Source: Gluconobacter albidus
GTDB lineage: Bacteria > Pseudomonadota > Alphaproteobacteria > Acetobacterales > Acetobacteraceae
Direction: 5' to 3'
NCBI RefSeq assembly: GCF_002723915.1
Contig: NZ_BEWL01000002.1
Coordinates: 124,001 to 188,000, forward strand
DNA length: 64,000 nucleotides
The translations under genes and the position numbers were made by a program. The notes under the pieces were generated by a model, which saw only the letters and a list, made by a program, of their open reading frames with translations, was not told the DNA's origin and ran no database searches. Position 1 is the first letter of the stretch; each line of letters opens with the position of its first letter. Below are positions 1 through 8,924 of the stretch, piece after piece.

Positions 1-2
1 TC

Positions 3-587
3 ACGCAGGGTGTTGAGATCCGGTATTCCAATAACCGGTTTCATCTTCCTTCGCGGGATTCCAACGGCTTTTCGGCCCTAGTGGGCTATGATTATGAAAT
101 GCCGGGCCCTTTCAGTATCCGTGTACTGGGGGGGTATCAGAATCGCTCCTATAATGTTGCCGCTTACAAAACCATTGATACGTTTTATGCAGAGCTTCGC
201 GGCACATGGACACCCACGCGCATGACACGGGTTTCCCTGACCGTATCGCGCGGAATTGCGGACAGTGCGTTTGAGAGCGTCATTGGTTTTATTTATACAA
301 CTGCCGCCCTTGATATCCGTCATGTCTACTCCCGGAATATCGTGTTGCATGCCGGATTTCAGATTCAGCAGGGTGGGGCAGGGCAAACCCCTGCAATTTT
401 CCAGAATACTCCGCTGGATCAGACAATGACATCACAGTTGAACGCTAATTTCAGCGTTGGAGTGAACTGGGCATTGAACCAGCATTTGTCTCTTGAGGCG
501 TCTAATGTCTATCGCAATGCCAATGCTTCGGGAAGCAGCCGATACAGCATCGATATGGCTATGATAAGCGTGAAATATCAATTATGA
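3..587 (+). CDS. Outer-membrane beta-barrel protein, 5' end missing
   Basis: The reading frame is open from the left edge of the window, so this is the C-terminal part of a longer protein. It shows alternating hydrophobic and polar residues, many aromatics, and a last strand ending in YQL, as expected of an outer-membrane beta-barrel whose final residue is hydrophobic. It ends 13 bases before the polysaccharide export gene and probably shares its operon. Outer-membrane barrels of this sort (the BBP2 type) commonly precede Wza/GumB-like genes in acetic acid bacterial exopolysaccharide loci, where they may serve as outer-membrane partner or porin. The GTG at 81 is in frame but falls inside the barrel and is not the real start. 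The exact family is inferred. Confidence 0.7.
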   Translation, partial: TQGVEIRYSNNRFHLPSRDSNGFSALVGYDYEMPGPFSIRVLGGYQNRSYNVAAYKTIDTFYAELRGTWTPTRMTRVSLTVSRGIADSAFESVIGFIYTTAALDIRHVYSRNIVLHAGFQIQQGGAGQTPAIFQNTPLDQTMTSQLNANFSVGVNWALNQHLSLEASNVYRNANASGSSRYSIDMAMISVKYQL

Positions 588-600
588 TAAAGTTCTCATC

Positions 601-1191
601 ATGACAGAAATCTCCCGGATGCCGCTGTTGCAGAACCTGCGGAAATATATCCTTTTCCCCATATCGGGTCTTGCTCTGGCAGCCTGTAGTCCAGGTGGCG
701 GACTTTCGCCGGTTCCTGTCTACGATCCAGTGCAGTACCGTCTCGGGACCGATGACGAGGTGCGCCTGATAACCTATGGGCAGGATCAGCTGACCTCTGA
801 TTTCCGAATCGACAGTGCAGGGAACATTGACATCCCGTTACTTGGGAGTGTCCATGCGTCCGGCCTGACGACAGAGCAGCTTGGTCAGCAGGTTACGGAA
901 GATCTGCGGAAAAAAGCCATTCTCCGGGATGCGAAGATCGCGGTTCAGGTTACGGCTTACCGTTTGATTTCGATAATTGGTGAAGTCGAACATCCGGGAC
1001 AGTATGCCTATCAGCCGGGTATGACGATGCTTTCAGCGGTTGCTGCGGCCGGTGGGTTCACATACAGGTCTTGGGAGAGATACGCGTATACCATCCGCCA
1101 GGAGGGTGGATATACGGTCGCTGGGCTGCTTTATCCCCAGAATTTCGTCAAGCCGGGGGATGTCATCAAGGTGTATGAACGGCATTTCTGA
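601..1191 (+). CDS. Polysaccharide export lipoprotein, Wza/GumB-like
   Basis: A 196-residue protein with an N-terminal hydrophobic segment followed by a lipobox-like LALAAC near residue 29, so it is probably a lipoprotein of the periplasm or outer membrane. The segment from about 45 reads as the Poly_export domain (YRLGTDDEVRLITYGQDQL, then FRIDSAGNIDIPLLG). It is followed by one SLBB-like unit (ISIIGEVEHPGQYAYQPGM) and the phrase GGFTYRS. Short GumB-type proteins form the periplasmic/outer-membrane exit for a repeat-unit polysaccharide. The neighbouring glycosyltransferases, Wzy-like polymerase and Wzx-like flippase support a Wzx/Wzy-dependent export locus. Its length is close to GumB and much shorter than Wza. 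Confidence 0.88.
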   Translation: MTEISRMPLLQNLRKYILFPISGLALAACSPGGGLSPVPVYDPVQYRLGTDDEVRLITYGQDQLTSDFRIDSAGNIDIPLLGSVHASGLTTEQLGQQVTEDLRKKAILRDAKIAVQVTAYRLISIIGEVEHPGQYAYQPGMTMLSAVAAAGGFTYRSWERYAYTIRQEGGYTVAGLLYPQNFVKPGDVIKVYERHF

Positions 1192-1242
1192 TGCCGCAGG
1201 CCTGATTCTTTTACTGGGCTGCTAGTCTTCAGTGGCAACAGC

Positions 1243-1422
1243 TCAGGAAAAGAGCCAGTAACCGCCAGCGATCCAGATGAATGTTCCCAGAAACGCCGCA
1301 AGTCCAATTCCGCTGCCAGCGATGGGCGATGTATCTTCCACCGACGCGGGTTTCGTTGAATGAGTGCAGGCACCTGTCATTGACTGGCGTTCGATGGCAG
1401 CAGAATGAGAAAAAAGAGACAT
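1243..1422 (-). CDS. Possible small single-pass membrane protein
   Basis: A 59-residue frame reads MSLFSHSAAIERQ, then a Ser/Thr-rich stretch, and ends in a convincing transmembrane segment (GIGLAAFLGTFIWIAGGYWL). Its ATG (complement of 1420-1422) overlaps the ATG of the divergent glycosyltransferase at 1421 in the sequence CATG. The upstream ribosome site is weak (GGGTGGA). It fills most of the 229-base gap between the export gene and the glycosyltransferase. The C-terminal hydrophobic helix is the main argument that it is real; I do not recognise a family. It could also be chance. Confidence 0.4.
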   Translation of the reverse strand: MSLFSHSAAIERQSMTGACTHSTKPASVEDTSPIAGSGIGLAAFLGTFIWIAGGYWLFS

Positions 1423-2569
1423 GGAATCCACCCGAGTTGCGATCGTACATGAATGGCTTGAAAACTGGGCCGGCTCCGAGCTTGTCATCGAGCAATTAAT
1501 TAAGTGTTACCCGGATGCAAAAATCTTCGCCGTGGTGGATTTTTTGTCTCCAAAAGACCGTGCGCGGCTCGGTGGCCGTGAAATCCAGACGTCATTCATT
1601 CAGAAACTGCCCTTCGCACGCAGGCTTTTCAGGCATTATCTTGGTTTGATGCCGCTTGCCGTGGAGCAGTGGGATCTCAGTGGATTCGATATCGTCATCT
1701 CCAGTCATCATGCGGTGGCAAAGGGCGTCATTACGGGCCCAGATCAGTTGCACGTGTCCTATGTACATTCCCCGATGCGGTATGCGTGGGATTTCCAGAA
1801 CACCTATCTGCGCCAGAGTGGGCTGCATCGCGGCTTGCGTGGGCTCTACATTCGTTGGCTTTTCCATCGTCTGAGGAACTGGGACGTCCGGGCTGCGGCT
1901 GGAGTGGACGCGTTCATCGCCAATTCCAACTACATTGCCCGCCGGATCCGCAAAACGTGGCGGCGGGAGGCAGCGGTTATTGCACCCCCCGTCAATCTGG
2001 AGCGCTTTTCCGTGACGCAGGCGAAGAAGGACCATTACGTCGTGGTTTCGCGACTGGTGCCCTATAAACGGATTGATCTGGTGGTCGAAGCATTCCGGAA
2101 AATGCCTGACAGAAAGCTGATTGTCATTGGAGGTGGAACGGATCTGGAGCTTGTTCGGGAAAAAGCCGGAGGGGCTCCGAATATTGCGATCAAGGGGCAT
2201 GTCTCTGATGCCGAACTCCAGTCCACGCTCGGTGCGGCCAGAGCTTTTGTCTATGCGGGTGAGGAGGATTTCGGCATCTCGCTGGTTGAGGCCCAGGCCG
2301 CGGGAACGCCGCTCATCGCTTATGGGCGCGGAGGGGCGTGTGATATTGTCCAGCCAGGGGTGACGGGTCTTCTTTTTGACACTCAGAGCGCGGAAAGCAT
2401 TATTGCGGCTGTGCAGGAATTCGAGGAGCATGAAAAGGATATGACGCCCGAGCTGTGCCATCAGAATGCGCTGCGCTTTTCGGAAGACCTGTTCCGTTCG
2501 CGCTTTACGTCTTTTGTCGCGCAGCAATGGCGGGAGTTCATGCCATCCCGGTCGAACGACAGGGTCTGA
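1421..2569 (+). CDS. GT4-family glycosyltransferase
   Basis: A 382-residue GT-B glycosyltransferase that should transfer a sugar from a nucleotide-sugar to a lipid-linked acceptor on the inner face of the membrane. The N-terminal half opens with VAIVHEWLENWAGSELVIEQL, typical of GT4 enzymes. The C-terminal Rossmann half has VVSRLVPYKRIDLVVEAF and then EEDFGISLVEAQAAGTPLIA, which is the E-x7-E donor-binding motif. The stop is 1 base before the next ATG, so it is tightly coupled to the Wzy-like gene. The start follows an AAAAAGAG stretch. Donor and acceptor sugars cannot be told from sequence. Confidence 0.9.
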   Translation: MESTRVAIVHEWLENWAGSELVIEQLIKCYPDAKIFAVVDFLSPKDRARLGGREIQTSFIQKLPFARRLFRHYLGLMPLAVEQWDLSGFDIVISSHHAVAKGVITGPDQLHVSYVHSPMRYAWDFQNTYLRQSGLHRGLRGLYIRWLFHRLRNWDVRAAAGVDAFIANSNYIARRIRKTWRREAAVIAPPVNLERFSVTQAKKDHYVVVSRLVPYKRIDLVVEAFRKMPDRKLIVIGGGTDLELVREKAGGAPNIAIKGHVSDAELQSTLGAARAFVYAGEEDFGISLVEAQAAGTPLIAYGRGGACDIVQPGVTGLLFDTQSAESIIAAVQEFEEHEKDMTPELCHQNALRFSEDLFRSRFTSFVAQQWREFMPSRSNDRV

Positions 2570-2570
2570 C

Positions 2571-3974
2571 ATGCCTCTGACCGCGATGGGGCTGATTTTT
2601 TGGCCCCTCAGCTTCCTTTTCTTTTTCAGGAAGGATCCGCAGCGCCTGCTGGAGCTGACCCTCATAGGGGGCGTTCTTCAGGCGGCGGCGGTTCTGGTAA
2701 TGGGGGGGCTTGGTCTACAGCCGGCCATGGCTCCCGGCATGTTGTTTATTGCGTTCATGGGCCTTCAGCTGATGCTGGGGGTCAAGTTTCCGGCGGCTGG
2801 ACGGGTTCTCAAATTTTGTACACCGCTGCTGATCGCGTTCTCCTGGGCGCTGGTCGGCTCTATTATCCTGCCCCGCCTGTTTGAAGGGGTTGTGCTGGTC
2901 TGGCCGCAGAAGCTTGACGACGTGGCAACCCGGGTTCCGCTTGCGCCAACGCGTGGAAACATGACCCAGGATTGCTATCTCGTTCTCGACCTCGTCATGT
3001 TTGTCATGACCATTTTTTTCCTGACCCGGCGCGAAGCTGATCCGCGGCGGCTTTACAATGCCTATCTGGTGGGCGCGGCTCTGGCATGTGTGGTCGGTTT
3101 CTGGGAGATGGCGCACCGTCTGGTTGGGAGCATTCCATTTCCCAAAGAGCTTTTGTATTCCAATCCTGGATGGGCCGTTCTGGATACGCAGATGAGCGGC
3201 CCGGTGCCCCGCATCAATGCAACCTTTACCGAGCCTTCGGCCTGCGCGACTTTTCTGATCGGGACGCTGTATTCAACGGTGTGGTGCGCCCTTCGGGGAT
3301 ATGGAAATTGGGCGACGCGGGTAATGATTTTCCTGTGTACCCTGTGTCTGCTGATGACGACCTCGACAACCGGCTATGTCGCCATGATAATCGGGCTGGC
3401 GTTGCTGATTGTTTACGCCATCTTAAGTCGTGAGAGGCGATTGTTCCGACGTCTGATGATGTTCATCGCGGGCGGGGTACTGTGCATGGGCGTGACAACG
3501 CTGGCTTTGGCGGCTTTTGCTCCTGACGTCATCAAGGCGGCGGCGGAGGTTATGCTGGAGACGCAGGACAAGAAACAGTCGGCGTCTTACGAAGAACGTA
3601 CCCAGAAAGACGCTGACTCGTATCAGCTTGCGTTTGACACTTATGGTCTTGGGACCGGGTGGGGAAGTGACCGTTCTTCAAGTCTTCTTCCGGGCTTTCT
3701 GGCGACAATAGGCGTCGTGGGCGTTCTGATGCTCGTGGTCTGGAACGGAAGCCTGTTTCTGAAGATATATCGCACGATCAAGGGGGCGGCGGGGGAACGC
3801 TCACTTGATGCCTGGATGATCGAAGCGACATTCACTGCATTGCTCGGGCGAACGGTAGCAACCCTCATTTCAGGACCTGTTCTGGGGACGATGGATTTTT
3901 ATGTGCTGCTGGCCATGTTGGTGTCGGCATTGATCCGTCTCCAGACCCGAGCGGGAAAACAGGTGCGTGCCTGA
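2571..3974 (+). CDS. Wzy-like polysaccharide polymerase / O-antigen ligase family
   Basis: A 467-residue multi-pass membrane protein. I place the start at the ATG at 2571 (MPLTAMGLIFWPLSFLFFF), one base after the preceding stop; an earlier in-frame ATG at 2466 lies inside that gene. There are about ten hydrophobic segments with one long periplasmic-type loop between the later helices (from about 3540 to 3660) that carries charged residues and the phrase SYEERTQKDADSYQLAFDTY. This layout is that of Wzy polymerases and WaaL ligases (O-antigen ligase fold), which polymerise repeat units from undecaprenyl carriers. Neighbours support polymerase rather than ligase. The assignment rests on topology and context, as these families are very divergent. 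Confidence 0.72.
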   Translation: MPLTAMGLIFWPLSFLFFFRKDPQRLLELTLIGGVLQAAAVLVMGGLGLQPAMAPGMLFIAFMGLQLMLGVKFPAAGRVLKFCTPLLIAFSWALVGSIILPRLFEGVVLVWPQKLDDVATRVPLAPTRGNMTQDCYLVLDLVMFVMTIFFLTRREADPRRLYNAYLVGAALACVVGFWEMAHRLVGSIPFPKELLYSNPGWAVLDTQMSGPVPRINATFTEPSACATFLIGTLYSTVWCALRGYGNWATRVMIFLCTLCLLMTTSTTGYVAMIIGLALLIVYAILSRERRLFRRLMMFIAGGVLCMGVTTLALAAFAPDVIKAAAEVMLETQDKKQSASYEERTQKDADSYQLAFDTYGLGTGWGSDRSSSLLPGFLATIGVVGVLMLVVWNGSLFLKIYRTIKGAAGERSLDAWMIEATFTALLGRTVATLISGPVLGTMDFYVLLAMLVSALIRLQTRAGKQVRA

Positions 3975-4593
3975 CGGCCTCATGAGTCTCATCGGTTTTT
4001 TCAGCGACTTCGGAGACGAAAACATTCTCTGGCCTGTGATGGCTTTGAGCGGCGTTCTGCTGATCGTGCAGGCACGACGAAAGATGTTACTTCAATGGCT
4101 GGCGCTTGTGGTTCTGGTATTTGGCGGAATGTTATTGCTTAAACTGCGGTTTGAGGCATGCGGCCGGATTCCGGGCCAGAGCCTTTACAGTCCGAGCGGT
4201 CATACGGCAGGGACGACATTCGTGTATGGCAGTATGGCTGTGCTGTTTGGCCGGCTGCCGATCGCGGGCTTTATGGTGGCTCTGGGGATTGGGCTGTTTG
4301 CCGGCGCTGCACGTGTCTGGCTGCATGTACATTCCGTTGCCGAGGTGTGTGTGGGAGGTGCGTGGGGACTGCTGGGGGTTCTGCTTCTAACGCTTGCACG
4401 ATATCGGGAAATGCAGACGTTCTCGAAAAAGCATCAGCCCGACTGGTCGGTTGCATTGATGCTTGTGGCAGCTCTGATTGTGGCATTGTCACTGCACGGT
4501 TTACGTTCTCCGGCAGAAGCATGGCTCGAATATTTTTCGCACCGCTTTGTTGCGCCATTCAGGCACTGTCCTGTAACACTTTCTGCAACCTGA
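3967..4593 (+). CDS. PAP2-family membrane phosphatase
   Basis: A 208-residue membrane protein, starting at GTG 3967 and overlapping the polymerase by 8 bases. PAP2 motif 2 is clear (YSPSGHTAGTTF), and motif 3 is present as RVWLHVHSVAEV, giving R-x5-H with the catalytic His, but the final acidic residue is Glu where the family usually has Asp. Motif 1 is present only loosely (KLRFEACGRIPG). Such enzymes dephosphorylate undecaprenyl pyrophosphate or other lipid phosphates. In this place it could recycle the carrier lipid released by the polymerase. An ATG at 3982 is an alternative start. Confidence 0.78.
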   Translation: MPDGLMSLIGFFSDFGDENILWPVMALSGVLLIVQARRKMLLQWLALVVLVFGGMLLLKLRFEACGRIPGQSLYSPSGHTAGTTFVYGSMAVLFGRLPIAGFMVALGIGLFAGAARVWLHVHSVAEVCVGGAWGLLGVLLLTLARYREMQTFSKKHQPDWSVALMLVAALIVALSLHGLRSPAEAWLEYFSHRFVAPFRHCPVTLSAT

Positions 4594-4624
4594 TCCTGTT
4601 ATTATTGAAATCTGGAAAAGTATC

Positions 4625-5692
4625 ATGAGTAAACTCGGCTTTCCGTTATTTCTCCGGCCCGAGGCAAGACTGCAAGGCGCAAAAAAACTTCTGGAGAACG
4701 GAAAGGTCAGGCAGGGGCTCAGGCAACTCCATACTTTGGGGACGTCAGGAAACGCAGAGGGCCAGTTCGCGCTGGGAGAGCTTTATCTGGCGGATAAAGA
4801 CGTTCCCATCAATCCCGGAGAAGCCCTGCGCTGGTTTCAGAAGTCTGCAGAACAGGGTTATGCACCAGCGTGTCAGAGACTGGCCCAGTTGTGTTACATG
4901 GGACTGGGTCCAGCCTCGGAAAACCGTACGACGGTCTTTGATAGCATGCCTGAACAGGGAGAGCCGGACTATGACGGCGCACTGTACTGGGCGCAAAAGT
5001 CCGTTGATGGCGGAGATGCCGACGGTATGGCGATGATGGCTCATCTTCTGATGCAGGGGCCGGACAATCTGCGTGATCCTGAAAGAGGGCGGGAGCTTTA
5101 TCGCAGGGCAGCCGAGGCTGGCAGCGTGCAGGGGCTGTATGGGTATGGGCTCGATCTTCTCGGAGCCGCGAAAAACCCTACGGAACGCGAACGGGGGCTA
5201 TCCTATATCCGCAAGGCCGCGCAGGGTGGCCTCGCGGATGCCGAGCTGACCCTTGGGACTGTTCTGGAGTATGAAGGCGGAAAGGATGTGCAGGCTTTCG
5301 GGCATTTCATGAAAGCTGCTGAAGACGGTCGTCCTGCCGCGCAGATGAAGGTTGGGATTGCCTATTATCAGGGGCGTGGCGTGGAGCGCGATGTTTCCAA
5401 AGCCGAGACATGGTTGCGCAAGGCCGCGCAGGGTGGGGAGGTTGAAGCGACTGCATTGGTCGGGGATATCAACCTTCAGGGCGACGGGACTACGCCCAAT
5501 TTTCTTGAAGCCCATTCCTGGTATCGTAGGGCTGCACAATCCGGACATACAGGGGCTGCGGTAACGCTCGCCCAGTTGGTCTATAATGGAATGGGATGTG
5601 CCGCTGATCCGGTGGAAGCGAAGAAGCTTCTGGAATTTGCGGCATCGGGTGGGAATGCTGCGGCGAAAAAACTGCTGCAAAGTCTCACGTAG
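4625..5692 (+). CDS. Sel1-like repeat (TPR) protein
   Basis: A 355-residue soluble protein built almost entirely of about eight Sel1-like repeats of some 36 residues, each with the pattern A-x(2)-LG-x-LY...G-x-A-x(2)-W-x(2)-KAA-x-G (for example FALGELYLADKDVPINPGEA and AETWLRKAAQGGEVEATALV). A ribosome site GGAAAAG precedes the ATG. Sel1 proteins are scaffolds for protein-protein contacts; ExoR and AlgK are relatives that act in exopolysaccharide regulation or export. No lipobox or clear signal peptide is visible at the N-terminus, so it may be cytoplasmic. Its role in the locus is inferred from position only. Confidence 0.85.
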   Translation: MSKLGFPLFLRPEARLQGAKKLLENGKVRQGLRQLHTLGTSGNAEGQFALGELYLADKDVPINPGEALRWFQKSAEQGYAPACQRLAQLCYMGLGPASENRTTVFDSMPEQGEPDYDGALYWAQKSVDGGDADGMAMMAHLLMQGPDNLRDPERGRELYRRAAEAGSVQGLYGYGLDLLGAAKNPTERERGLSYIRKAAQGGLADAELTLGTVLEYEGGKDVQAFGHFMKAAEDGRPAAQMKVGIAYYQGRGVERDVSKAETWLRKAAQGGEVEATALVGDINLQGDGTTPNFLEAHSWYRRAAQSGHTGAAVTLAQLVYNGMGCAADPVEAKKLLEFAASGGNAAAKKLLQSLT

Positions 5693-5738
5693 GAAAAACC
5701 GAAAGTCCCCGATATCTGTCGGGCAGACGGCGCGCCCG

Positions 5739-7274
5739 TTAAAGCGCGACGCGGCTTCTCCTCAGTTTCGACATGCATATTCCGACAACCCTGGCTTCTA
5801 CAGACCCAGGTTTTTTGCCGGTCAGAGACCAGAGCGCGAGCAGTGCGAGGACATAAGCCATGAGTCCAGCGCTGCCGAGAATAAATAGCTTTACAATACC
5901 CGGCCATGAAGGCGGCAGCAGGTACCATTTGATGCTTTCTATACTGAGCCACGACAGGAAACCAGACAGACAGGTTCGCCAGTTTTGAAAAAAGACTTGG
6001 CCGTAGGAGACCTTGATCAGGCTCTTGGTGGTTGAGAGATAGACAAGCATCATGAGGAACGCGATACAGATGCGTCCCCAGCACGCACCAAGCGCTCCAA
6101 AGAAATAGGCGGCGCCTGTGACGATCGGGATCTTGAACGCGAATTCCAGCGAGTTCAGACGCATGTAAAGGTGGTTTTTCTTGAAAGCCATGACCAGGGC
6201 TGAAATGCCCTCTGCCAGTCCCGCCAGAATTGGTGGAATGGCGAGCAGGGAAATATAGGTGATGGACTTCTCCCACTTTGGTCCCAGAATCGTGTGGACG
6301 ATTTCGGTCGAGAGGGCCGACATCTCAATAAAGATGGGAAGAATGATCATGAACACCGTAGCGTTCGACAACTGGTAGAGATTTCTGAAATGATCCAGAT
6401 TGTCCCGGCGGGCCACAAGAGCTGAAAGCAGGGGGCGGCTGAGGGGCGCGATGATGGCCTGCGATGGAATTCCCACCAGATCACTCGCGATCGAAAATGC
6501 ACCCAGCGTCTGCGGAGGGACGAGACGTCCCAGAATGAGCCGATCATACTGCCAGTTGATGGCACTGACGATCTGGGCTCCGCTGCTCCACCCGAGAAAG
6601 TTTCTGAAATCGCTCCATCGCGATAGCGTAAAATGCGGTTTGTATGGGGAGATCACATACGAAACGATCATTCCAAAAGCGGTACTTGTGATTGTTGCGG
6701 CGGCAACGGCCCAGTAGGAGCGGGTTGTGACCGCCACGCAGACGGCAACGATCAGAGCGCCGAATTTTCCAAGGAAGTCGATGATACATTCACGCGAAAA
6801 ATCGAGACGTTTTGCATAGAGTGCCAGACCCGGACTCTGCATTCCGCGAAGCGCGGGCGCCAGACTAAGCGCCATCAGCAGCGGGAACAGGCGGGAATCG
6901 TGGTATAAAATTGAAAACGGCAGGGAAATGGCGAAGACAAGAACGCAGATGATGGACCCGCGCAGAAAGCTCAGCGTAAATGCCGTGTCCAGATGGTCTC
7001 TGTCTATGGTTTCCAGAACGACGAGCGCCTGAGACAGGGGAAGTTCGAAAATGGCTTCTGTCAGATAAATGACGGACATGGCCAGAGAGACCACGCCAAA
7101 ATCGGCTGGCAGCAGGAGATGTGTCAGAACAACAAGTGACACAAAATCCAGAAACCGGCCCATCAGCTTGGCGCCGACCAGAAACGCCGCTCCGCGTGCG
7201 GCTTTTGCGCCGACATTGGTAAAGGTGTCCTGCTCCGGGATCGGGGCATTTTCCGGTTCGAGGCTATTAGTCAC
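5739..7274 (-). CDS. Wzx-like lipid-linked oligosaccharide flippase
   Basis: A 511-residue protein with about twelve to fourteen hydrophobic segments, of the MOP/polysaccharide transporter superfamily. The opening AARGAAFLVGAKLMGRFLDF, then VVLTHLLLPADFGVVSLAM, is characteristic of Wzx and MurJ-like flippases. It would move the undecaprenyl-linked repeat unit to the periplasmic face for the Wzy-like enzyme encoded on the opposite strand. The start is a GTG (complement of 7272-7274); an AAGGG lies 14 bases upstream, so initiation is not strongly marked. Gene order is convergent with the Sel1 gene. Confidence 0.88.
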   Translation of the reverse strand: MTNSLEPENAPIPEQDTFTNVGAKAARGAAFLVGAKLMGRFLDFVSLVVLTHLLLPADFGVVSLAMSVIYLTEAIFELPLSQALVVLETIDRDHLDTAFTLSFLRGSIICVLVFAISLPFSILYHDSRLFPLLMALSLAPALRGMQSPGLALYAKRLDFSRECIIDFLGKFGALIVAVCVAVTTRSYWAVAAATITSTAFGMIVSYVISPYKPHFTLSRWSDFRNFLGWSSGAQIVSAINWQYDRLILGRLVPPQTLGAFSIASDLVGIPSQAIIAPLSRPLLSALVARRDNLDHFRNLYQLSNATVFMIILPIFIEMSALSTEIVHTILGPKWEKSITYISLLAIPPILAGLAEGISALVMAFKKNHLYMRLNSLEFAFKIPIVTGAAYFFGALGACWGRICIAFLMMLVYLSTTKSLIKVSYGQVFFQNWRTCLSGFLSWLSIESIKWYLLPPSWPGIVKLFILGSAGLMAYVLALLALWSLTGKKPGSVEARVVGICMSKLRRSRVAL

Positions 7275-7431
7275 GAAAGTACGTCAACCCTTCAGTGCAG
7301 TCACTCCGGCTATGAGTGACACAAGTCCAGAACATGTTCAGGTTTATTTCTTTCAGGGCATTTGTTCCATGCCCTGAAGCGTAAAACTCTCAGTGCCCGG
7401 CTTTGTGTCGGGCAGGGCTGTCTGAGCAGAA

Positions 7432-8496
7432 TTATCTGCGTTTTTTCATGACCTCCCGGTAGACATCCATCGTCTGGTCACAGACGCGGCTGATGTCGAA
7501 GAATTCTATGTCGCGGAGCGAGGCGGCTTTCTGCTGCGCGAGGAGTTCGGGATTATCCAGAAGTGACAGTACGGCTGCGGCAAGAGCCGGTGCGTCTTCC
7601 GGAGGCACAAGCAGGCCAGCGTTTCCAACGCTGCAGACCTCGGGTACGCCGTCCACATCCGTTGCCACGATGGCGCAGCCTGCCTCGCGTGCTTCGCAGA
7701 TCACCAGTCCAAAAGGTTCGCGCAGGGATGGGAGGACAAAGATATCCGATGCGTTCAGCCACGATCCCGTATCCGGTAAGGCGCCACGGAACATGATGTT
7801 GGCGCCTCCTTCAAGAGCGGCGGCCTGCTTTTCGTACTGTTCCCTGAAAGGGCCTTCGCCCAGAATATTCAATGTGGCTTCAGGATGACTGCGCCATATG
7901 ATCTCAAATGCGTCCAGCAGGGTGGAGATTCCCTTGCGCGGGTGCAGTCCGCCTATCGAAATTAGATTGGGTCGTGGAAGATCAAGGTTCTGATTCGGCC
8001 ATTCCTGACGGCGTACGGCATTGCGCGTGCCGTTCAGTACGGTCCGGACACGGGATCTGGGAACGTGACGGCGGATCATCTCTTCTGACACAGCACGACT
8101 GACCCCAATGACCCGATCTCCAAGCCCCATGAGGATGGCATGTCGGTCAAAGGAGTTGTGAACCGTGGTGACAAGCGGAATCCTGAAAAGACATGTCCAG
8201 GCTTTGGCGAGCACCGCACCGGTCATCATGTGGGCGTGAATTACATCCGGCCGGAAGTCGCGGATGACCTTCCATAAAGAGAAGAATGTCCTGATGCCCT
8301 TCGGAACGGTCATTGATTCCTGTGGCACATCAATCAGAACAACTCCGTTTTTCTGAAGGAGAGGCTCGAAGTACCCACCAGAACTGCCGAACGCGACAGT
8401 GTGCCCTTTGGCAGCCTGTTCGCAGGCAAGGTCAACGGCGGCATGGACGTTGCCATTGGCAAAACGGCAGTGATTGGAAAGGTGAAGGATGCGCAT
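7432..8496 (-). CDS. GT4-family glycosyltransferase
   Basis: A 354-residue GT-B enzyme beginning MRILHLSNHCRFANGNVHAA. The second half shows the GT4 core LISIGGLHPRKGISTLLDAF, then LPSLREPFGLVICEAREAGC with the E-x7-E donor site. I chose the ATG at 8496 because the family starts directly with the first beta-strand; another in-frame ATG lies at 8529, and neither has a strong ribosome site. It shares its strand with the flippase, 157 bases upstream of that gene. It probably adds one sugar of the exopolysaccharide repeat unit; the substrate is unknown. Confidence 0.88.
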   Translation of the reverse strand: MRILHLSNHCRFANGNVHAAVDLACEQAAKGHTVAFGSSGGYFEPLLQKNGVVLIDVPQESMTVPKGIRTFFSLWKVIRDFRPDVIHAHMMTGAVLAKAWTCLFRIPLVTTVHNSFDRHAILMGLGDRVIGVSRAVSEEMIRRHVPRSRVRTVLNGTRNAVRRQEWPNQNLDLPRPNLISIGGLHPRKGISTLLDAFEIIWRSHPEATLNILGEGPFREQYEKQAAALEGGANIMFRGALPDTGSWLNASDIFVLPSLREPFGLVICEAREAGCAIVATDVDGVPEVCSVGNAGLLVPPEDAPALAAAVLSLLDNPELLAQQKAASLRDIEFFDISRVCDQTMDVYREVMKKRR

Positions 8497-8924
8497 ATGG
8501 GTTCTAATAAATGATAATGTTCCACCCATTTATCACATAATTTTTCATTGGCGTTTAAAGATTTAACAATAATCGAACACAAAATAAAATTAACCACATT
8601 TTAACGTTCGAGTATGCGCGTCAAAAATGACTGAAGTCTTGCATCCAAGAATCTGCGCTGGATTTTTTTCGCAATGTTTTTTGCTGCCCCTTTTCCTGGG
8701 GGAGGGCTGTTTGCAGTGCGGATGTGCGCGGCTTGTTCTGGCTTTGATCGGGAGGCTGATAAATAAAAAAATACTTTAACGTCTTATTAATGAGCAAAGA
8801 TTTTTTGTATGTGCGAGTGAGTGCACATTATTCGATCCAAAAGTGCGCTAACTCAATAGTTCGGTGCCCTTGGATTGATTTGGAATGTATTGGGACTACT
8901 CCCAATAGTATAGGGTAATTTGAC
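8497..8924. other. AT-rich divergent intergenic region
   Basis: About 430 bases between two divergent genes, clearly richer in A and T than the flanks, with runs such as those around 8530-8610 and 8761-8800. It must hold promoters for the glycosyltransferase to the left and the large Gly/Ser-rich protein to the right, but I see no pair of consensus boxes good enough to place. A perfect inverted repeat sits just before the ribosome site of the right-hand gene (8888-8907). No small gene is convincing. Confidence 0.5.
8888..8907 (+). promoter_or_regulatory. Inverted repeat before the Gly/Ser-rich protein gene
   Basis: TATTGGGA and TCCCAATA form a perfect 8-bp inverted repeat around a 4-base loop. 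It ends four bases before the AGGGT ribosome site (8911-8915) and 17 bases before the ATG at 8925. In RNA it would be a hairpin next to the ribosome site; in DNA it could be an operator. Function is inferred from position. Confidence 0.5.
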
